A DNA stretch of 61,223 nt from Dethiosulfovibrio faecalis (lineage in GTDB: Bacteria; Synergistota; Synergistia; Synergistales; Dethiosulfovibrionaceae): NCBI RefSeq assembly GCF_021568795.1, contig NZ_JAKGUE010000016.1, positions 1-61,223 of the forward strand. The letters run 5' to 3'. This document shows positions 19,471 to 29,458 of the stretch, piece by piece. The position numbers and the translations under genes are program-made. Positions within the stretch are counted from its first letter, which is position 1. Each line of letters begins with the position of its first letter. The notes beneath the pieces were generated by a model. The model saw nothing but the letters and a program-made list of their open reading frames with translations, was not told the origin of the DNA and did not search any database.

Positions 19471-19503
19471 ATTTTTTGTTTTTTGAGGAGGTAGTGACGT
19501 TCT

Positions 19504-20898
19504 ATGCTGAGAAAAGATCGTTGGCGGCTCACGTTGGTAGCCGTCGTCGTTATCGCCGCCTTGGCGTCGGTTTTCCCAATAAAAGGGCGGATTAATCTCG
19601 GACTCGACCTCAAGGGAGGGGCTCATATAGTTCTCCAGGCAAAGGGAACCGAGGAGAACCCCTTGACCGGCGACAGCGTCGAAAGACTTCTTGCTGTCCT
19701 TAGAAATAGGGTCGACCAATACGGTGTATCCGAACCTCTGATACAAAGAGAGGGTCAGGACAGGGTGATCGTGGACCTTCCAGGTGTGGAAAACCCCGAA
19801 CAGGCCCTTGAGCTGATAGGCAAGACCGCTCTTTTGGAGTTCAGGCAGGTAGTTCAGGCTACTTCCGCATTGCCTCCTAGGGCTCAGAGGGAGAACTACG
19901 ATTCCGACGAAGAATATCAGGCCGCCGTTTCAAGGTGGAACAAGGTTAAAACCGACAGAGACGACCTGGAAAGTCGACTGAGATCGGAAGCTTCATCCGA
20001 GGCAGGGGCGGTCGTGGGAAGCGACGAAGCCGGACGTATCTATCTTCTGGGGCCTGTCTATGTTGGAGGAAAAGACCTAAAGGACGCAAAGGCCACCTAC
20101 GATAACCTGGGTAGACCTGTCGTAAGCCTTGAATTCAATGACGACGGAGCTAAACTCTTCGATTCGGCCACCGCCGAGAATGTCGGCAGCCAGATAGCTA
20201 TCGTGCTCGACGGGATGGTGGTATCCGCTCCGGTGGTGCAGGAGCGAATTAGCGGAGGAGCTGCCCAGATCTCCGGTCGTTTTACCCCGGAAGAGGCCCG
20301 TAATCTTGCAATAATGCTTCGTGCCGGAGCTTTGCCCGTTCCTGTAGAGGTATTGGAAAATCGTTCAGTAGGACCTACCTTGGGAGCGGACTCGATCAAC
20401 TCTGGGCTTAAGGCGGGACTTATAGGGTGTGCCCTGGTCATACTGTTTATGTTGCTCTATTACAGGATTTTGGGCATCGCTGCAGATATCGCCCTTTCGG
20501 TAACGATCTTGATACTTTTCGCTTTGCTTATAAGTTTCAAGGCGACTCTTACCCTTCCCGGAATCGCCGGTATCATCCTTACCATAGGAATGGCCGTCGA
20601 CGGCAATATATTGATATTCGAGCGGATCAAGGAGGAGTACAGGGACGGTAAGACTCCTTTTGCCTCTCTGGATTCGGGGTTCAAGAAGGCCTTCAAGACG
20701 ATTCTCGACGCCAACGTGACTACGTTGATAGCGGCAGCGGTCCTCTACTACTTTGGAAGTGGACCTATCAGAGGATTCGCCCTTACTCTGGCTTTTGGTA
20801 TAGTGGCCAGTGTCTTCAGCGCGGTGTTGGTGACCCGTGTCCTCCTCCAGGTCATGGTCAGCCATAACAGCATACCTTCTCTGGCTCGTAGGAAGTAA
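19504..20898 (+). CDS. secD: Protein translocase subunit SecD
   Basis: 464 residues. SecD works with SecF and uses the proton or sodium motive force to complete translocation by SecYEG. One N-terminal membrane helix is followed by the DLKGGAHIVLQ motif, a periplasmic P1 domain (a little shorter than in E. coli), and five helices at the C-terminus with the conserved GMAVDGNILIFERIKEE stretch. GAGGAGG precedes ATG 19504. secF starts 17 bases after the stop. Confidence 0.96.
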   Translation: MLRKDRWRLTLVAVVVIAALASVFPIKGRINLGLDLKGGAHIVLQAKGTEENPLTGDSVERLLAVLRNRVDQYGVSEPLIQREGQDRVIVDLPGVENPEQALELIGKTALLEFRQVVQATSALPPRAQRENYDSDEEYQAAVSRWNKVKTDRDDLESRLRSEASSEAGAVVGSDEAGRIYLLGPVYVGGKDLKDAKATYDNLGRPVVSLEFNDDGAKLFDSATAENVGSQIAIVLDGMVVSAPVVQERISGGAAQISGRFTPEEARNLAIMLRAGALPVPVEVLENRSVGPTLGADSINSGLKAGLIGCALVILFMLLYYRILGIAADIALSVTILILFALLISFKATLTLPGIAGIILTIGMAVDGNILIFERIKEEYRDGKTPFASLDSGFKKAFKTILDANVTTLIAAAVLYYFGSGPIRGFALTLAFGIVASVFSAVLVTRVLLQVMVSHNSIPSLARRK

Positions 20899-20914
20899 CG
20901 GGAGGCCGGTCGAC

Positions 20915-21793
20915 ATGAATAAGACAGCGGAATATCGTTTTAATTTTATGGCCTTTCGTAAAAAGGCTATGTTTCTAAGTGTTGTTTTGATTTTGGTGAG
21001 TTTGGGGTCTCTGTTTTCCAGAGGGCTTAACCTCGGGATAGACTTCACCGGAGGCAATTTGGTCCAGTTGGAGTTCGGCTCTCCCGTAGAGGTCGGAGAG
21101 GTACGAGACGTGTTGGCCGGGGTCGGCCAGGGTAAGGCCGTTATACAGGCCTACAGCGACAAGGGAGTCATTATAAGGATGAAGGCCGACGAGGAGGACG
21201 CTCGACGAGATGTACTCGAGGCTCTCAAGGCTAAATACGACTCGGTTCAGGTCCTTCGATTCGAGAAGGTCGGACCGGTGGTAGGAGATCAGCTTCGTAA
21301 AGAGGCTTTCATCGCCCTTGGGCTCGCTCTGGTGGGAATATTGATTTACATCACCGTACGGTTTCAGTTTCGTTTTGCCGTGGTCAGCGTACTGGCCCTG
21401 CTGCACGACTCGATAATAACCCTGGGTATCTTCAGTATCATGGGAAGAGAGATATCGGTCACCTTTATAGCGGCGATTCTGACCATCGTGGGATACTCTC
21501 TGAACGATACCATAGTTGTTCTAGACAGGGTGAGAGAGAACTGGAAACACCTAAGAGGCTGGGGAATCGACGGCCTTTTCAACGTATCGGTAAACCAGAC
21601 TTTGTCCAGGACGATAAACACATCTCTTACCACGTTTCTTCCCGTTTTGGCCTTCTATATATGGGGAGGACCGGTTTTGGCTAACTTTTCCTTTGCCCTC
21701 ATGATAGGGATAATAGTGGGAACCTACAGTTCCATTTACGTGGCCAGCTCGATACTGGACGAGTGGTTCACCAAATCTCCGGTCAAACAGTAG
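20915..21793 (+). CDS. secF: Protein translocase subunit SecF
   Basis: 292 residues with six predicted helices and one short periplasmic loop. The NLGIDFTGGNLVQLEF motif and the paired YSLNDTIVVLDRVRENW (transmembrane 4) match the SecF family. ATG 20915 is chosen (GGGAGG upstream); earlier in-frame starts would lie within secD. SecD and SecF are separate proteins here, not fused as in Bacillus. Confidence 0.96.
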   Translation: MNKTAEYRFNFMAFRKKAMFLSVVLILVSLGSLFSRGLNLGIDFTGGNLVQLEFGSPVEVGEVRDVLAGVGQGKAVIQAYSDKGVIIRMKADEEDARRDVLEALKAKYDSVQVLRFEKVGPVVGDQLRKEAFIALGLALVGILIYITVRFQFRFAVVSVLALLHDSIITLGIFSIMGREISVTFIAAILTIVGYSLNDTIVVLDRVRENWKHLRGWGIDGLFNVSVNQTLSRTINTSLTTFLPVLAFYIWGGPVLANFSFALMIGIIVGTYSSIYVASSILDEWFTKSPVKQ

Positions 21794-21809
21794 TTCGGAT
21801 AGTTTTTTC

Positions 21810-21846
21810 AGAGAGGAGGAAGCCTGGTGCTCCTCCTCTCTTTTTA
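21810..21846 (+). terminator. Terminator of yajC-secD-secF
   Basis: AGAGAGGAGGA (21810-21820) pairs perfectly with TCCTCCTCTCT (21831-21841) around a 10-base loop and is followed by TTTTATT. It is a strong intrinsic terminator. Confidence 0.92.
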
Positions 21847-21904
21847 TTACAATGTTCGTCGGAGAGTTTTATATGAGCTTTCCCCGAAGGAGTTGTTTGG
21901 ATAA

Positions 21905-23557
21905 GTGTTGCCTACCTGTACATTCGACGACATTCGACTTATATCCATAGACGACGACATCCTGAAAATGGCCGGAAAAATGAACTGCTCGGATGTTGTC
22001 GCGGCGGTCTTGAGTTCCAGGGTTGAAGATGCCTCGATAGGTATCGGAGACTTTAGAATAGGAGGCCTGGATGAATCTTTGTCCTCTCTGGATCTCGGTC
22101 CCGGAGTCTCTGAGGCTGTGGATACATGGAAAAGGGCTGTCTCCGGTCGTTCCGTTCTGGTCTACGGCGATTACGATGTAGACGGAATAGCCTCCACCGC
22201 TTTAGCGGTGGAGTTGGCCGGAGTCTCCGGTGCCTCTTCGGTCCATTACTATCTTCCCCATAGACAGAAAGAGGGATACGGGGTACATCTTTCCTTGATC
22301 AGAAAGGCGCTGGCTCAAGGAGTCCAGACCTTGATAGTCACCGATTGCGGCTCCAAAGACGTGGAGCCCTTGGGAGAAGCGGTCGCTGGAGGCATGGCCG
22401 TCATCGTCTTCGATCATCATTCGGTGGACGGAGAGACGATCGACTTACCCGCCTTCGTCAATCCCCAAAGGGGTGGATCTCCGGAGGCCCGAAACCTCTG
22501 TGCTACGTCCGTCCTCTGGAGTTGGGCCGCTGTCTCGTCCATTGCTTCCAGAAGATGGCTAGAGAACAGACTGGACCTAGTCGCTCTCGCTACCGTGGCC
22601 GACTGCGTGCCCATGGGCAGGTTCAACCGAGTCCTGGTCGACCGGGGGTTGGAGGTACTTCGGAACACGAGACGACCGGGGATAAAGGAGCTTTATAGTC
22701 GTCTGGGAATCTCAACTGCCGTTTTGGACGAAGAAACGCTGGCCATGAAGGTTATTCCCTGTCTCAACGCGGCAGGTCGACTGGACGTGGCTGATCTGGC
22801 TCTCTCGATCGTTCTCGGTACGGGAAACGTGGCGGGTGATGTGGATAGACTGGATGCCTTGAATCGCAGGAGAAAAGACCTTTCCGCCGATATCTCGTCG
22901 GAGATCGCCGAAAAAATAGAGAGAGACATGGAGCACGTTCTTTACGATGATCGATGGCCGGTGGGGTTGTTGAGCGCCATAGCCAGTCGTCTCTGTCATT
23001 CCTACGATAAGGGGTTTGCCCTGGCCGCTCCTTCGGGAAACGGAATAAAGGGCACCTTGAGGGTTCCGGAGGGGGCCAACGCCGTCGAGATATTGTCAGA
23101 ACTGGACGATATGCTCAATGCATGGGGTGGCCATCCATATGCGGCAGGTTTTTCCGTCGATCCATCCAGATGGGAAACCCTGTCCTCCAGACTTTCTGAG
23201 AAACTTAGATCCATAGTGCCCGAACGGGTCGTAGAGACCGCCATAAAATATGACCTTTCTCGTTTCGATATGGGGTTATGGAGGGAACTGCGGATCATAG
23301 GGCCTTTCGGGCAACTCAACCCATCTCCGTGTTTTTTTCTTCCCAGGCGGGGAGGGGAGAGGCTTTTGCCTCTCGGAAAAGGGGGAATCCACGGCAAAAT
23401 CGACGTAGGGTCGGGCTTCCTGATAGCTTTCAACGGAGCTGAACAACATCGGGATATGGATAACATCGCCGGATGGCTATACAAACCGCGACTCAATCAA
23501 TGGAAGGGCAGAATAAATTTGCAGTTCTTGGTGGAGAAGATAGTCCTCTCCTGCTAA
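21905..23557 (+). CDS. recJ: Single-stranded-DNA exonuclease RecJ
   Basis: 550 residues. A 5'-3' ssDNA exonuclease of the DHH family used in recombination, mismatch and base-excision repair. Motifs are visible in order: YGDYDVDGIAST (motif I), VTDCGS, FDHHS (DHH, motif III), the DHHA1 region with GGHPYAAGFSV, and a C-terminal OB-like domain. GTG 21905 was taken as start, though its Shine-Dalgarno (AAGGAG near 21886) is rather far. A weak promoter (TTACAA, 17 bases, TATATG) precedes it. Confidence 0.93.
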   Translation: MLPTCTFDDIRLISIDDDILKMAGKMNCSDVVAAVLSSRVEDASIGIGDFRIGGLDESLSSLDLGPGVSEAVDTWKRAVSGRSVLVYGDYDVDGIASTALAVELAGVSGASSVHYYLPHRQKEGYGVHLSLIRKALAQGVQTLIVTDCGSKDVEPLGEAVAGGMAVIVFDHHSVDGETIDLPAFVNPQRGGSPEARNLCATSVLWSWAAVSSIASRRWLENRLDLVALATVADCVPMGRFNRVLVDRGLEVLRNTRRPGIKELYSRLGISTAVLDEETLAMKVIPCLNAAGRLDVADLALSIVLGTGNVAGDVDRLDALNRRRKDLSADISSEIAEKIERDMEHVLYDDRWPVGLLSAIASRLCHSYDKGFALAAPSGNGIKGTLRVPEGANAVEILSELDDMLNAWGGHPYAAGFSVDPSRWETLSSRLSEKLRSIVPERVVETAIKYDLSRFDMGLWRELRIIGPFGQLNPSPCFFLPRRGGERLLPLGKGGIHGKIDVGSGFLIAFNGAEQHRDMDNIAGWLYKPRLNQWKGRINLQFLVEKIVLSC

Positions 23558-23586
23558 ACTTGACGATTACTCCGGAGGTGAGAGCC

Positions 23587-25848
23587 TTGACGAACGAAAC
23601 CGATAAATCGCCCAGCAAGAGGGAACTTTTATCCCTTAGAGATAGTTTCATGGGACGCATTCCCATGTCCCAGAGATCTGTAACTGTGAAGTTTGCCTGG
23701 CAGGAGTTATGGTCGAAGGTCTCTCGTTACCTTTCCAAAGAAGATCTTATGGAACTCGGCGAGGCCTTGATATTCGCCGCCGAGGCCCACGGTGAGCAGA
23801 AGAGAGGGACCGGCGAGCCCTATATAATCCACTGTGTCTACGTCGCTTCGATACTTGCCGATATGAAGATGGACGTTAAAACCATGGAGGCAGCCTTGTT
23901 GCACGACTGTATAGAGGATACCGTCGTGACCAAGGATACCTTGGCCGAACGTTTCGGCGAAGAGGTCGGGGTTTTGGTCGACGGGGTCACTAAACTGGGC
24001 AAACTTCCCTTTAAGTCTTTCGAGGACTACCAGGCGGAGAACCTCCGAAAGATGTTCTTGGTCATGGCCAAGGATATCAGGGTGGTCCTGATAAAACTGG
24101 CGGACAGGACCCATAATATGAGGACTCTGGGTGCCCTTCGAAGGGATAAGCAACAGAGGATAGCTAAGGAGACCCTTGAGATATACGCTCCCTTGGCCCA
24201 TAGGTTAGGGATATATCAGGTCAAGAGAACTCTGGAGGACCTGGCTTTCAAGTATTACGATCCCAATATGTATTACGAGATAAAGAAGAAGGTTCAAAAA
24301 AGGTTGCCCGAAAGAGAGGCCACCATAAAGAAGGCCATAGATGTGCTGGAGGAAAAGCTAAACTCCCAGGGCATCGATGCCCTGATAAAGGGACGAGCAA
24401 AGCATTTCTACAGCATTCTCGAGAAGATGAACCGCAAGGGACTTTCCGTCGACCAGCTTTACGATCTTCTGGCGATGAGGATCATAGTTGACGATATAAC
24501 TACCTGTTACACGGTTCTGGGGATAGTTCACACCATATGGAAACCCATACCGGGGCAGTTCGACGACTATATAGCCAACCCCAAGAACAACATGTATCAA
24601 TCGCTTCATACCACGGTGGTAGGCCCTTCCGGTGAGCCTTTAGAGGTTCAAATAAGAACCTGGGAGATGCATTGGCTGGCCGAGTACGGTGTAGCTGCTC
24701 ACTGGCGCTATAAAGAAGGCGCCGACAAGATGGACGATCTTGATGCCAAACTGGAATGGATCAGGAAGGCCATAGAGGGCGGTCAGGAAACCCGTCCCGA
24801 TGAGTTCATGGAGAGGTTGAAGGACGATGTCCTGACCTCCGATGTCTTCGTGTTTACTCCTCAGGGGGACGTGAAATCTCTTCCCAGGGGGGCCACTCCT
24901 ATAGACTTCGCCTACGCCGTGCATACTCAGGTGGGGAATCAATACGTAGGAGCGATGGTCAATAACCGGATAGTTCCCACCGACTACGAACTCCAAAATG
25001 GCGACATCGTAAAGGTGTTGACCTCCTCTCAAGGGAAACCCTCTCGGGACTGGCTCAAGGTAGCGAAGAGCAACAAGGCTAAATCAAAGATCAGGACCTA
25101 TTTCAAACACTTGGACTCTGTAGCCAAAGCAGAATCTCTGCAACGTGGCAGAGATCTGGTGGATAGAGAATTGAAAAAGCGTCTGCTCGGCAGTGAGGAG
25201 AACTCCTGTTCGCCCGAGGAAATATCCGCTGCTTTGAACAGGGTAGCCAGAGATATGGGGTACAATAACGGCGACGACGTTTTTTTCGCAGTGGGATCCA
25301 ACAATCAGTCCGCTGGTCCTATTGCCGCTAGACTATGTTCGATTCTCTCCAGTCATGACGGTAGACCCGACCAGAGAGGCGATGTCAAAAGCGGTTTCGA
25401 TAAAAAAGACAGCAACGCCGATATCGTAGTGGAAGGAGCCGATGGCGTTCTTGTGTCTCTCGCTAACTGTTGTAAGCCGGTGCCGGGAGATTCCATAGTT
25501 GGATTTGCGACCAGGGTTCGAGGAATAACCGTTCATAGGGAAAACTGTCCTAACGTGTCGTCCGTGTCGTCCGATAGATTGATCAGTGTCGCATGGGGAA
25601 ATACCTTTAAAAAGAGGTACGATGCAAGGATCCTGGTAGAAGGACTCGATCGCCCCGGGCTTTTTTCAGACGTGGCTCAGGCGGTAACAAAGGCCGAGTC
25701 CAGCTTGTTGTCCGTGAAAGCCAACCAGATAGGCGGAGGACAGGCCAGGATGAAGCTGGAGGTAACGGTCAGAAATTTGGAACATCTTTACGCCGTTATC
25801 GCCAGGATAAATACCGTTAAAAACGTCATAGACGTGTCCAGGGGGTAA
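23587..25848 (+). CDS. relA: Bifunctional (p)ppGpp synthetase/hydrolase (Rel/SpoT homologue)
   Basis: A stringent-response enzyme (753 aa) that makes and degrades (p)ppGpp. Domains in order: HD hydrolase with HDCIEDT near residue 105, synthetase (GRAKHFYSILEKM ... LAMRIIVDD), TGS (VFVFTPQGDVKSLPRGATPIDFAYAVHT), a helical/zinc region with LANCCKPVPGD, and a C-terminal ACT domain. The intact HD motif suggests a working hydrolase. The TTG start at 23587 sits 8 bases after GGAGG (23574-23578), outside recJ; upstream in-frame ATGs lie inside recJ and lack a ribosome site. dtd follows at once. Confidence 0.93.
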   Translation: MTNETDKSPSKRELLSLRDSFMGRIPMSQRSVTVKFAWQELWSKVSRYLSKEDLMELGEALIFAAEAHGEQKRGTGEPYIIHCVYVASILADMKMDVKTMEAALLHDCIEDTVVTKDTLAERFGEEVGVLVDGVTKLGKLPFKSFEDYQAENLRKMFLVMAKDIRVVLIKLADRTHNMRTLGALRRDKQQRIAKETLEIYAPLAHRLGIYQVKRTLEDLAFKYYDPNMYYEIKKKVQKRLPEREATIKKAIDVLEEKLNSQGIDALIKGRAKHFYSILEKMNRKGLSVDQLYDLLAMRIIVDDITTCYTVLGIVHTIWKPIPGQFDDYIANPKNNMYQSLHTTVVGPSGEPLEVQIRTWEMHWLAEYGVAAHWRYKEGADKMDDLDAKLEWIRKAIEGGQETRPDEFMERLKDDVLTSDVFVFTPQGDVKSLPRGATPIDFAYAVHTQVGNQYVGAMVNNRIVPTDYELQNGDIVKVLTSSQGKPSRDWLKVAKSNKAKSKIRTYFKHLDSVAKAESLQRGRDLVDRELKKRLLGSEENSCSPEEISAALNRVARDMGYNNGDDVFFAVGSNNQSAGPIAARLCSILSSHDGRPDQRGDVKSGFDKKDSNADIVVEGADGVLVSLANCCKPVPGDSIVGFATRVRGITVHRENCPNVSSVSSDRLISVAWGNTFKKRYDARILVEGLDRPGLFSDVAQAVTKAESSLLSVKANQIGGGQARMKLEVTVRNLEHLYAVIARINTVKNVIDVSRG

Positions 25849-25854
25849 TCTTGA

Positions 25855-26304
25855 ATGAGAGCAGTTGTCCAGAGAGTCTCCCGAGCTGCCGTCTCGGTCG
25901 ACGGAGTCGAGACCGGCAGTATCGATAAGGGGTTTTGTGTTTTTCTGGCCGTGGCACAAGGAGACGGAGAGAGACAGGTTGGATGGTTATCGGATAAAAT
26001 AGCCGGGTTGAGAGTCTTCGAGGACGACTCGGGAAAGATGAACCTCTCCCTTAGAGACGTGGCGGGAGAGGTCTTGCTGGTGTCTCAGTTCACCCTTTAT
26101 GGAGACTGTCGCAAAGGACGTCGTCCTTCTTTCGTTAAATCAGCTCCTCCCGATAAGGCGAAAGGACTCTATGAGGCGTTTATAGAGGCCTTGAGGGAGA
26201 AGGGCTTGGTTGTGGAGACCGGAGTCTTTCAAGCTCATATGGTCGTGGATATCGTCAACGATGGCCCCGTTACCTTGATGGTGGATACTCCGGAGGATAT
26301 GTGA
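25855..26304 (+). CDS. dtd: D-aminoacyl-tRNA deacylase
   Basis: A 149-residue proofreading enzyme that removes D-amino acids (and glycine from tRNA-Ala) after mischarging. It begins [13 protein letters not shown] and carries the two family motifs SQFTL and GPVT that form the cross-subunit active site. It sits 6 bases after relA, the order often seen in Firmicutes, and is followed after 1 base by the MBL hydrolase gene. Confidence 0.96.
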   Translation: MRAVVQRVSRAAVSVDGVETGSIDKGFCVFLAVAQGDGERQVGWLSDKIAGLRVFEDDSGKMNLSLRDVAGEVLLVSQFTLYGDCRKGRRPSFVKSAPPDKAKGLYEAFIEALREKGLVVETGVFQAHMVVDIVNDGPVTLMVDTPEDM

Positions 26305-26305
26305 T

Positions 26306-26932
26306 ATGAAATGGAAACGTTTTCCCTTAGGGCCTCTTTGGACGAACGGTTATCTTCTCTGGGATGACGATGGAGTTGGTTTCTTCGTCGACCCCGGAGG
26401 CGATCCAACGGACGTGTTCAAATGGGTGGAGGATAATGGAATAGATGTCAGGACTATACTGTTGACTCACGGACATGGAGATCATATCGCCGGTGCCGCT
26501 GAGATGTCCAAGCGGTTGGGCTCGGATGTCTGGATTCACAGAGAAGACGAGAATATGCTCTGCGATAGGGACAAAAACCTCTCGTCCAATTTGGGTACAG
26601 AATGTCCTCCAGTCGAGGCCACTGGGTACCTGGAGGAGGGGGTTCCCCTTTCCGTAGGGAGTATGGATCTCCAGGTGATCCATACTCCCGGACATACCAG
26701 AGGGAGCTGCTGCGTTATCGTTCAAGACGGCAACGACAGGCTTCTTTTGGCGGGAGATACCCTGTTTGCCAGGAGTATAGGAAGGACCGATCTTCCTGGG
26801 AGCGTGCCGGAACTGATGTCCGGATCGCTGGAAAGGGTAGCTTCATTGGACGACGATCTTATCGTGCTTCCCGGCCACGGTCCGGAAACTGATATAGGGA
26901 CCGAGAGGCTGGAAAACCCCTTCCTGTCATGA
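26306..26932 (+). CDS. Metallo-beta-lactamase-fold hydrolase (glyoxalase II-like)
   Basis: 208 residues with the complete binuclear metal site: HGHGDHIAG (residues ~52-60), HTPGHTRGS (~131), GDTLFARSIGRTDLPG and the terminal PGHGPET. The short YcbL/GloB-like form hydrolyses thioesters such as S-lactoylglutathione or related substrates; the exact substrate cannot be told. This gene commonly sits next to relA-dtd in Firmicutes. Its stop overlaps the radC ATG by 4 bases. Confidence 0.85.
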   Translation: MKWKRFPLGPLWTNGYLLWDDDGVGFFVDPGGDPTDVFKWVEDNGIDVRTILLTHGHGDHIAGAAEMSKRLGSDVWIHREDENMLCDRDKNLSSNLGTECPPVEATGYLEEGVPLSVGSMDLQVIHTPGHTRGSCCVIVQDGNDRLLLAGDTLFARSIGRTDLPGSVPELMSGSLERVASLDDDLIVLPGHGPETDIGTERLENPFLS

Positions 26933-27576
26933 CCGAGGATCAGCTTCCGAGAGAAAGACTTTTCAACAACGGGGCAACGGCTCTGAGCGATGTCGAGTTG
27001 CTCGCCATATTGTTGAGAACCGGCGGAGGCGGGGAGGACGTCCTAGGCCTTTCCGAGTCCATATTGGATGGATTTGGAGGTTTGAGAGGTCTCACCAGAG
27101 CGTCGGTAAAAGAGTACCTTTCCTTCAAGGGTATAGGGACGGCAAAAGCGGCTGGACTTGCGGCCGCAGTCGAGATAGGTAGGAGGTTGGCTATCTCAAA
27201 TGGCCGTGATCCCTCCAGGGCTCCCTACTGGAGGGATGAACTGAAGGAGATCCAGATACGCCTTTCCGACGAGCCCAGGGAGTTGATAGTGGCTATTTTT
27301 CTCGGAGACAGGGAGCGTTTTCTCTCCAAGGAGATGATCTCCTTTGGAGGTCCTGACGGGGCTAGTTTGGATATCCGGCATTTCATGAGAGCTGCCGTTC
27401 GTCTGGATGCCTATGGAGTGGTTCTGGTGCATAATCATCCCGACGGCTCTTTGATCAGCAGCGCCGAAGACAGAACGCTTACCCGGATCGTTCGCGAAAG
27501 GCTGGACGCCTTGGGTATTCGATTTCATGGCCACTATATAGTCTCCAGGCTTGGTATAGCTGCGGTGGAGGAATAG
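26929..27576 (+). CDS. radC: RadC-family JAB1/MPN-domain protein
   Basis: 215 residues. An N-terminal UPF0758 helical part with a helix-hairpin-helix (KGIGTAKAAGLAAAVEIGRR) and a C-terminal JAMM domain with a complete metal motif (Glu, then HNHPDGSLISSAED, fitting HxH-x7-S-xx-D). Despite its name a role in DNA repair is not supported for the family, and its biochemical function is unresolved. It sits directly upstream of mreBCD, as in many Clostridia and Bacillus. Confidence 0.9.
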   Translation: MTEDQLPRERLFNNGATALSDVELLAILLRTGGGGEDVLGLSESILDGFGGLRGLTRASVKEYLSFKGIGTAKAAGLAAAVEIGRRLAISNGRDPSRAPYWRDELKEIQIRLSDEPRELIVAIFLGDRERFLSKEMISFGGPDGASLDIRHFMRAAVRLDAYGVVLVHNHPDGSLISSAEDRTLTRIVRERLDALGIRFHGHYIVSRLGIAAVEE

Positions 27577-27605
27577 GGGCAAGGATAAAGAGGAGGAACG
27601 TAAAG

Positions 27606-28655
27606 GTGGGCTTCTTTTCTGGTTTTTTGGGCAACGACGTAGGGATCGATCTTGGAACGTCCAACGTTGTAGTCTATCTATGTGGTGAGGGGATCGTTCT
27701 GGATGAGCCTTCCGCCGTGGCGGTAAGAAAAAGAAAGAGGGGCGGACAGGCCGAGGTAATAGCCTTTGGACATGAGGCCAAGGCCATGGCCGGTAAGACC
27801 CCTGCGGGAGTGTCTACGATAAGGCCCTTGAAGGATGGGGTCATAGCCAACTTTGATATGACCGAGGCCATAATACGTCATTTTCTTCAACTTACCGGAG
27901 GAGCAGGTATCAAGTCAAGACCGAGGGTGGTCATATCCGTCCCGGCAAAGGTAACCGAGGTGGAGAAAAAAGCCGTCATAGACGCGACCCTGGGAGCCGG
28001 AGCCAGAGAGGCATACGTCGTCGACGAACCGATCGCGGCGGCGTTGGGGGCAGGGCTTCCCATACAGGACCCCATAGGAAGCATGATTCTGGATGTCGGA
28101 GGGGGAACCAGTGAAGTCGCTGTATTATCCCTCGGCGGCATAGTGGTGAACAACTCCCTGAGGGTAGCCGGGGATGACATGGACGACGCCATAATAGCTA
28201 TGTTGAGGCAGAAACACGCCATACTTATAGGGGAAACCACCGCGGAGGCGGTCAAGATAGACATAGGTTCTGCTATGCCGACCGACCAGGAGGTAGAGAT
28301 AGAGGTAAAGGGCAGGGATCTAGCGGACGGTTTGCCGAAGGTCGCGACTGTATCGTCCGCCGAGATAAGGGAAGCGTTGGATCCTCTGGTCTCCAGAGTG
28401 GAGGACATGGTCAAGGTTGCTCTCGAACAGACTCCTCCGGAGCTATCGAAGGACATAGTCGATCAGGGGATCGTTTTGACCGGCGGAGTCTGTCAGCTTC
28501 GTGGTTTGGACCAGCGTCTCTCAAGGGCTTTGAACGCCCCGGTGATTCTATACGAGGATCCGTTGCACTCCGTGGCTCAGGGGGTCGGCAAGATCCTAGA
28601 GGATCTGAACGCCATGAAGAAGGTATTGATGTCCGTGGAAAAGGGGAGCCGTTGA
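27606..28655 (+). CDS. mreB: Rod shape-determining protein MreB
   Basis: 349 residues. The bacterial actin that forms membrane-bound filaments guiding lateral wall synthesis. Phosphate-1 motif GIDLGTSNVVVY at the N-terminus, phosphate-2 DVGGGTSEVAVLSLGG near residue 160, and the adenosine motif LTGGVCQLRGLD. The GTG start at 27606 follows AGAGGAGG. It is the first gene of a long cell-shape and division cluster. Confidence 0.96.
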   Translation: MGFFSGFLGNDVGIDLGTSNVVVYLCGEGIVLDEPSAVAVRKRKRGGQAEVIAFGHEAKAMAGKTPAGVSTIRPLKDGVIANFDMTEAIIRHFLQLTGGAGIKSRPRVVISVPAKVTEVEKKAVIDATLGAGAREAYVVDEPIAAALGAGLPIQDPIGSMILDVGGGTSEVAVLSLGGIVVNNSLRVAGDDMDDAIIAMLRQKHAILIGETTAEAVKIDIGSAMPTDQEVEIEVKGRDLADGLPKVATVSSAEIREALDPLVSRVEDMVKVALEQTPPELSKDIVDQGIVLTGGVCQLRGLDQRLSRALNAPVILYEDPLHSVAQGVGKILEDLNAMKKVLMSVEKGSR

Positions 28656-28675
28656 TATAGACCTCGGAGGATGGC

Positions 28676-29458
28676 ATGACGGAGAATCGTCAGGGATACA
28701 TAATATCTGGACTATGCGCCGTGGCTCTAGGGCTGGTATTGACTCTCGGGACCGGTAGTCCCTTTACCGAAAGGGCTATGGGGCTATGGACCGATTGTCT
28801 TGTTTGGTTGGAACAGCCTGCGTCGCATCTTAGGGGGTTTTACTGGACGGGACGTAAATGGGTCTTAGAGAGACGTTTTTTAATAGACAAACTGTCGAAA
28901 ATGGAGGAGGAGAACGATGCCCTGTTTCTATCCCTTCATCTCAAGGATGCTTTAGATCTGCGGGATTTTCTCTTGGAATCCACTGTGAACGCCATGGTGG
29001 ACTTGAGACTGCCTCTAAGTTGGTGGAAGGAAATAAGGATAAACCAGGGAGGCATGGACGGGCTTTCCCCCGGGGACCCTGTTTTGCAAAACGGTTTTTT
29101 AATAGGCCGGGTAAACCGTGTGGACTGCAGCAAGTCGTGGATTACACTTTTGACATCCACGGAAGAAATGACTCCTGTGGTTATAAGGGAGACCAGAGAC
29201 GTCGGTGTAGTCGTCGGAGACGGTATGGGAGGAATATGGCTTTGTTATATACCGTTGGATTCCGAGATCAAAGCGGGCATGAATCTGGACACCGCTTTGA
29301 TCAGCGAGATAATTCCTCCGGGAGTTCCAGTCGGAACTGTGACGGACGATATGAGAGATAACGAACAGGGGTATCGGGAATATCGAATCTCCTCGGGGGC
29401 CGATCTCTCCAGGCTTTACGACGTCAAGGTCTTTCGTAGAGGGGATAAACTTCCATGA
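28676..29458 (+). CDS. mreC: Rod shape-determining protein MreC
   Basis: 260 residues. A bitopic periplasmic scaffold of the elongasome that links MreB to the penicillin-binding proteins. There is an N-terminal membrane segment (residues ~10-27), a coiled-coil stretch (~45-80), and the beta-barrel domain with RINQGGMDGLSPGDPVLQNG and GRVNRVDCSKSWITLLT. Its end overlaps mreD by 4 bases. Confidence 0.9.
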   Translation: MTENRQGYIISGLCAVALGLVLTLGTGSPFTERAMGLWTDCLVWLEQPASHLRGFYWTGRKWVLERRFLIDKLSKMEEENDALFLSLHLKDALDLRDFLLESTVNAMVDLRLPLSWWKEIRINQGGMDGLSPGDPVLQNGFLIGRVNRVDCSKSWITLLTSTEEMTPVVIRETRDVGVVVGDGMGGIWLCYIPLDSEIKAGMNLDTALISEIIPPGVPVGTVTDDMRDNEQGYREYRISSGADLSRLYDVKVFRRGDKLP

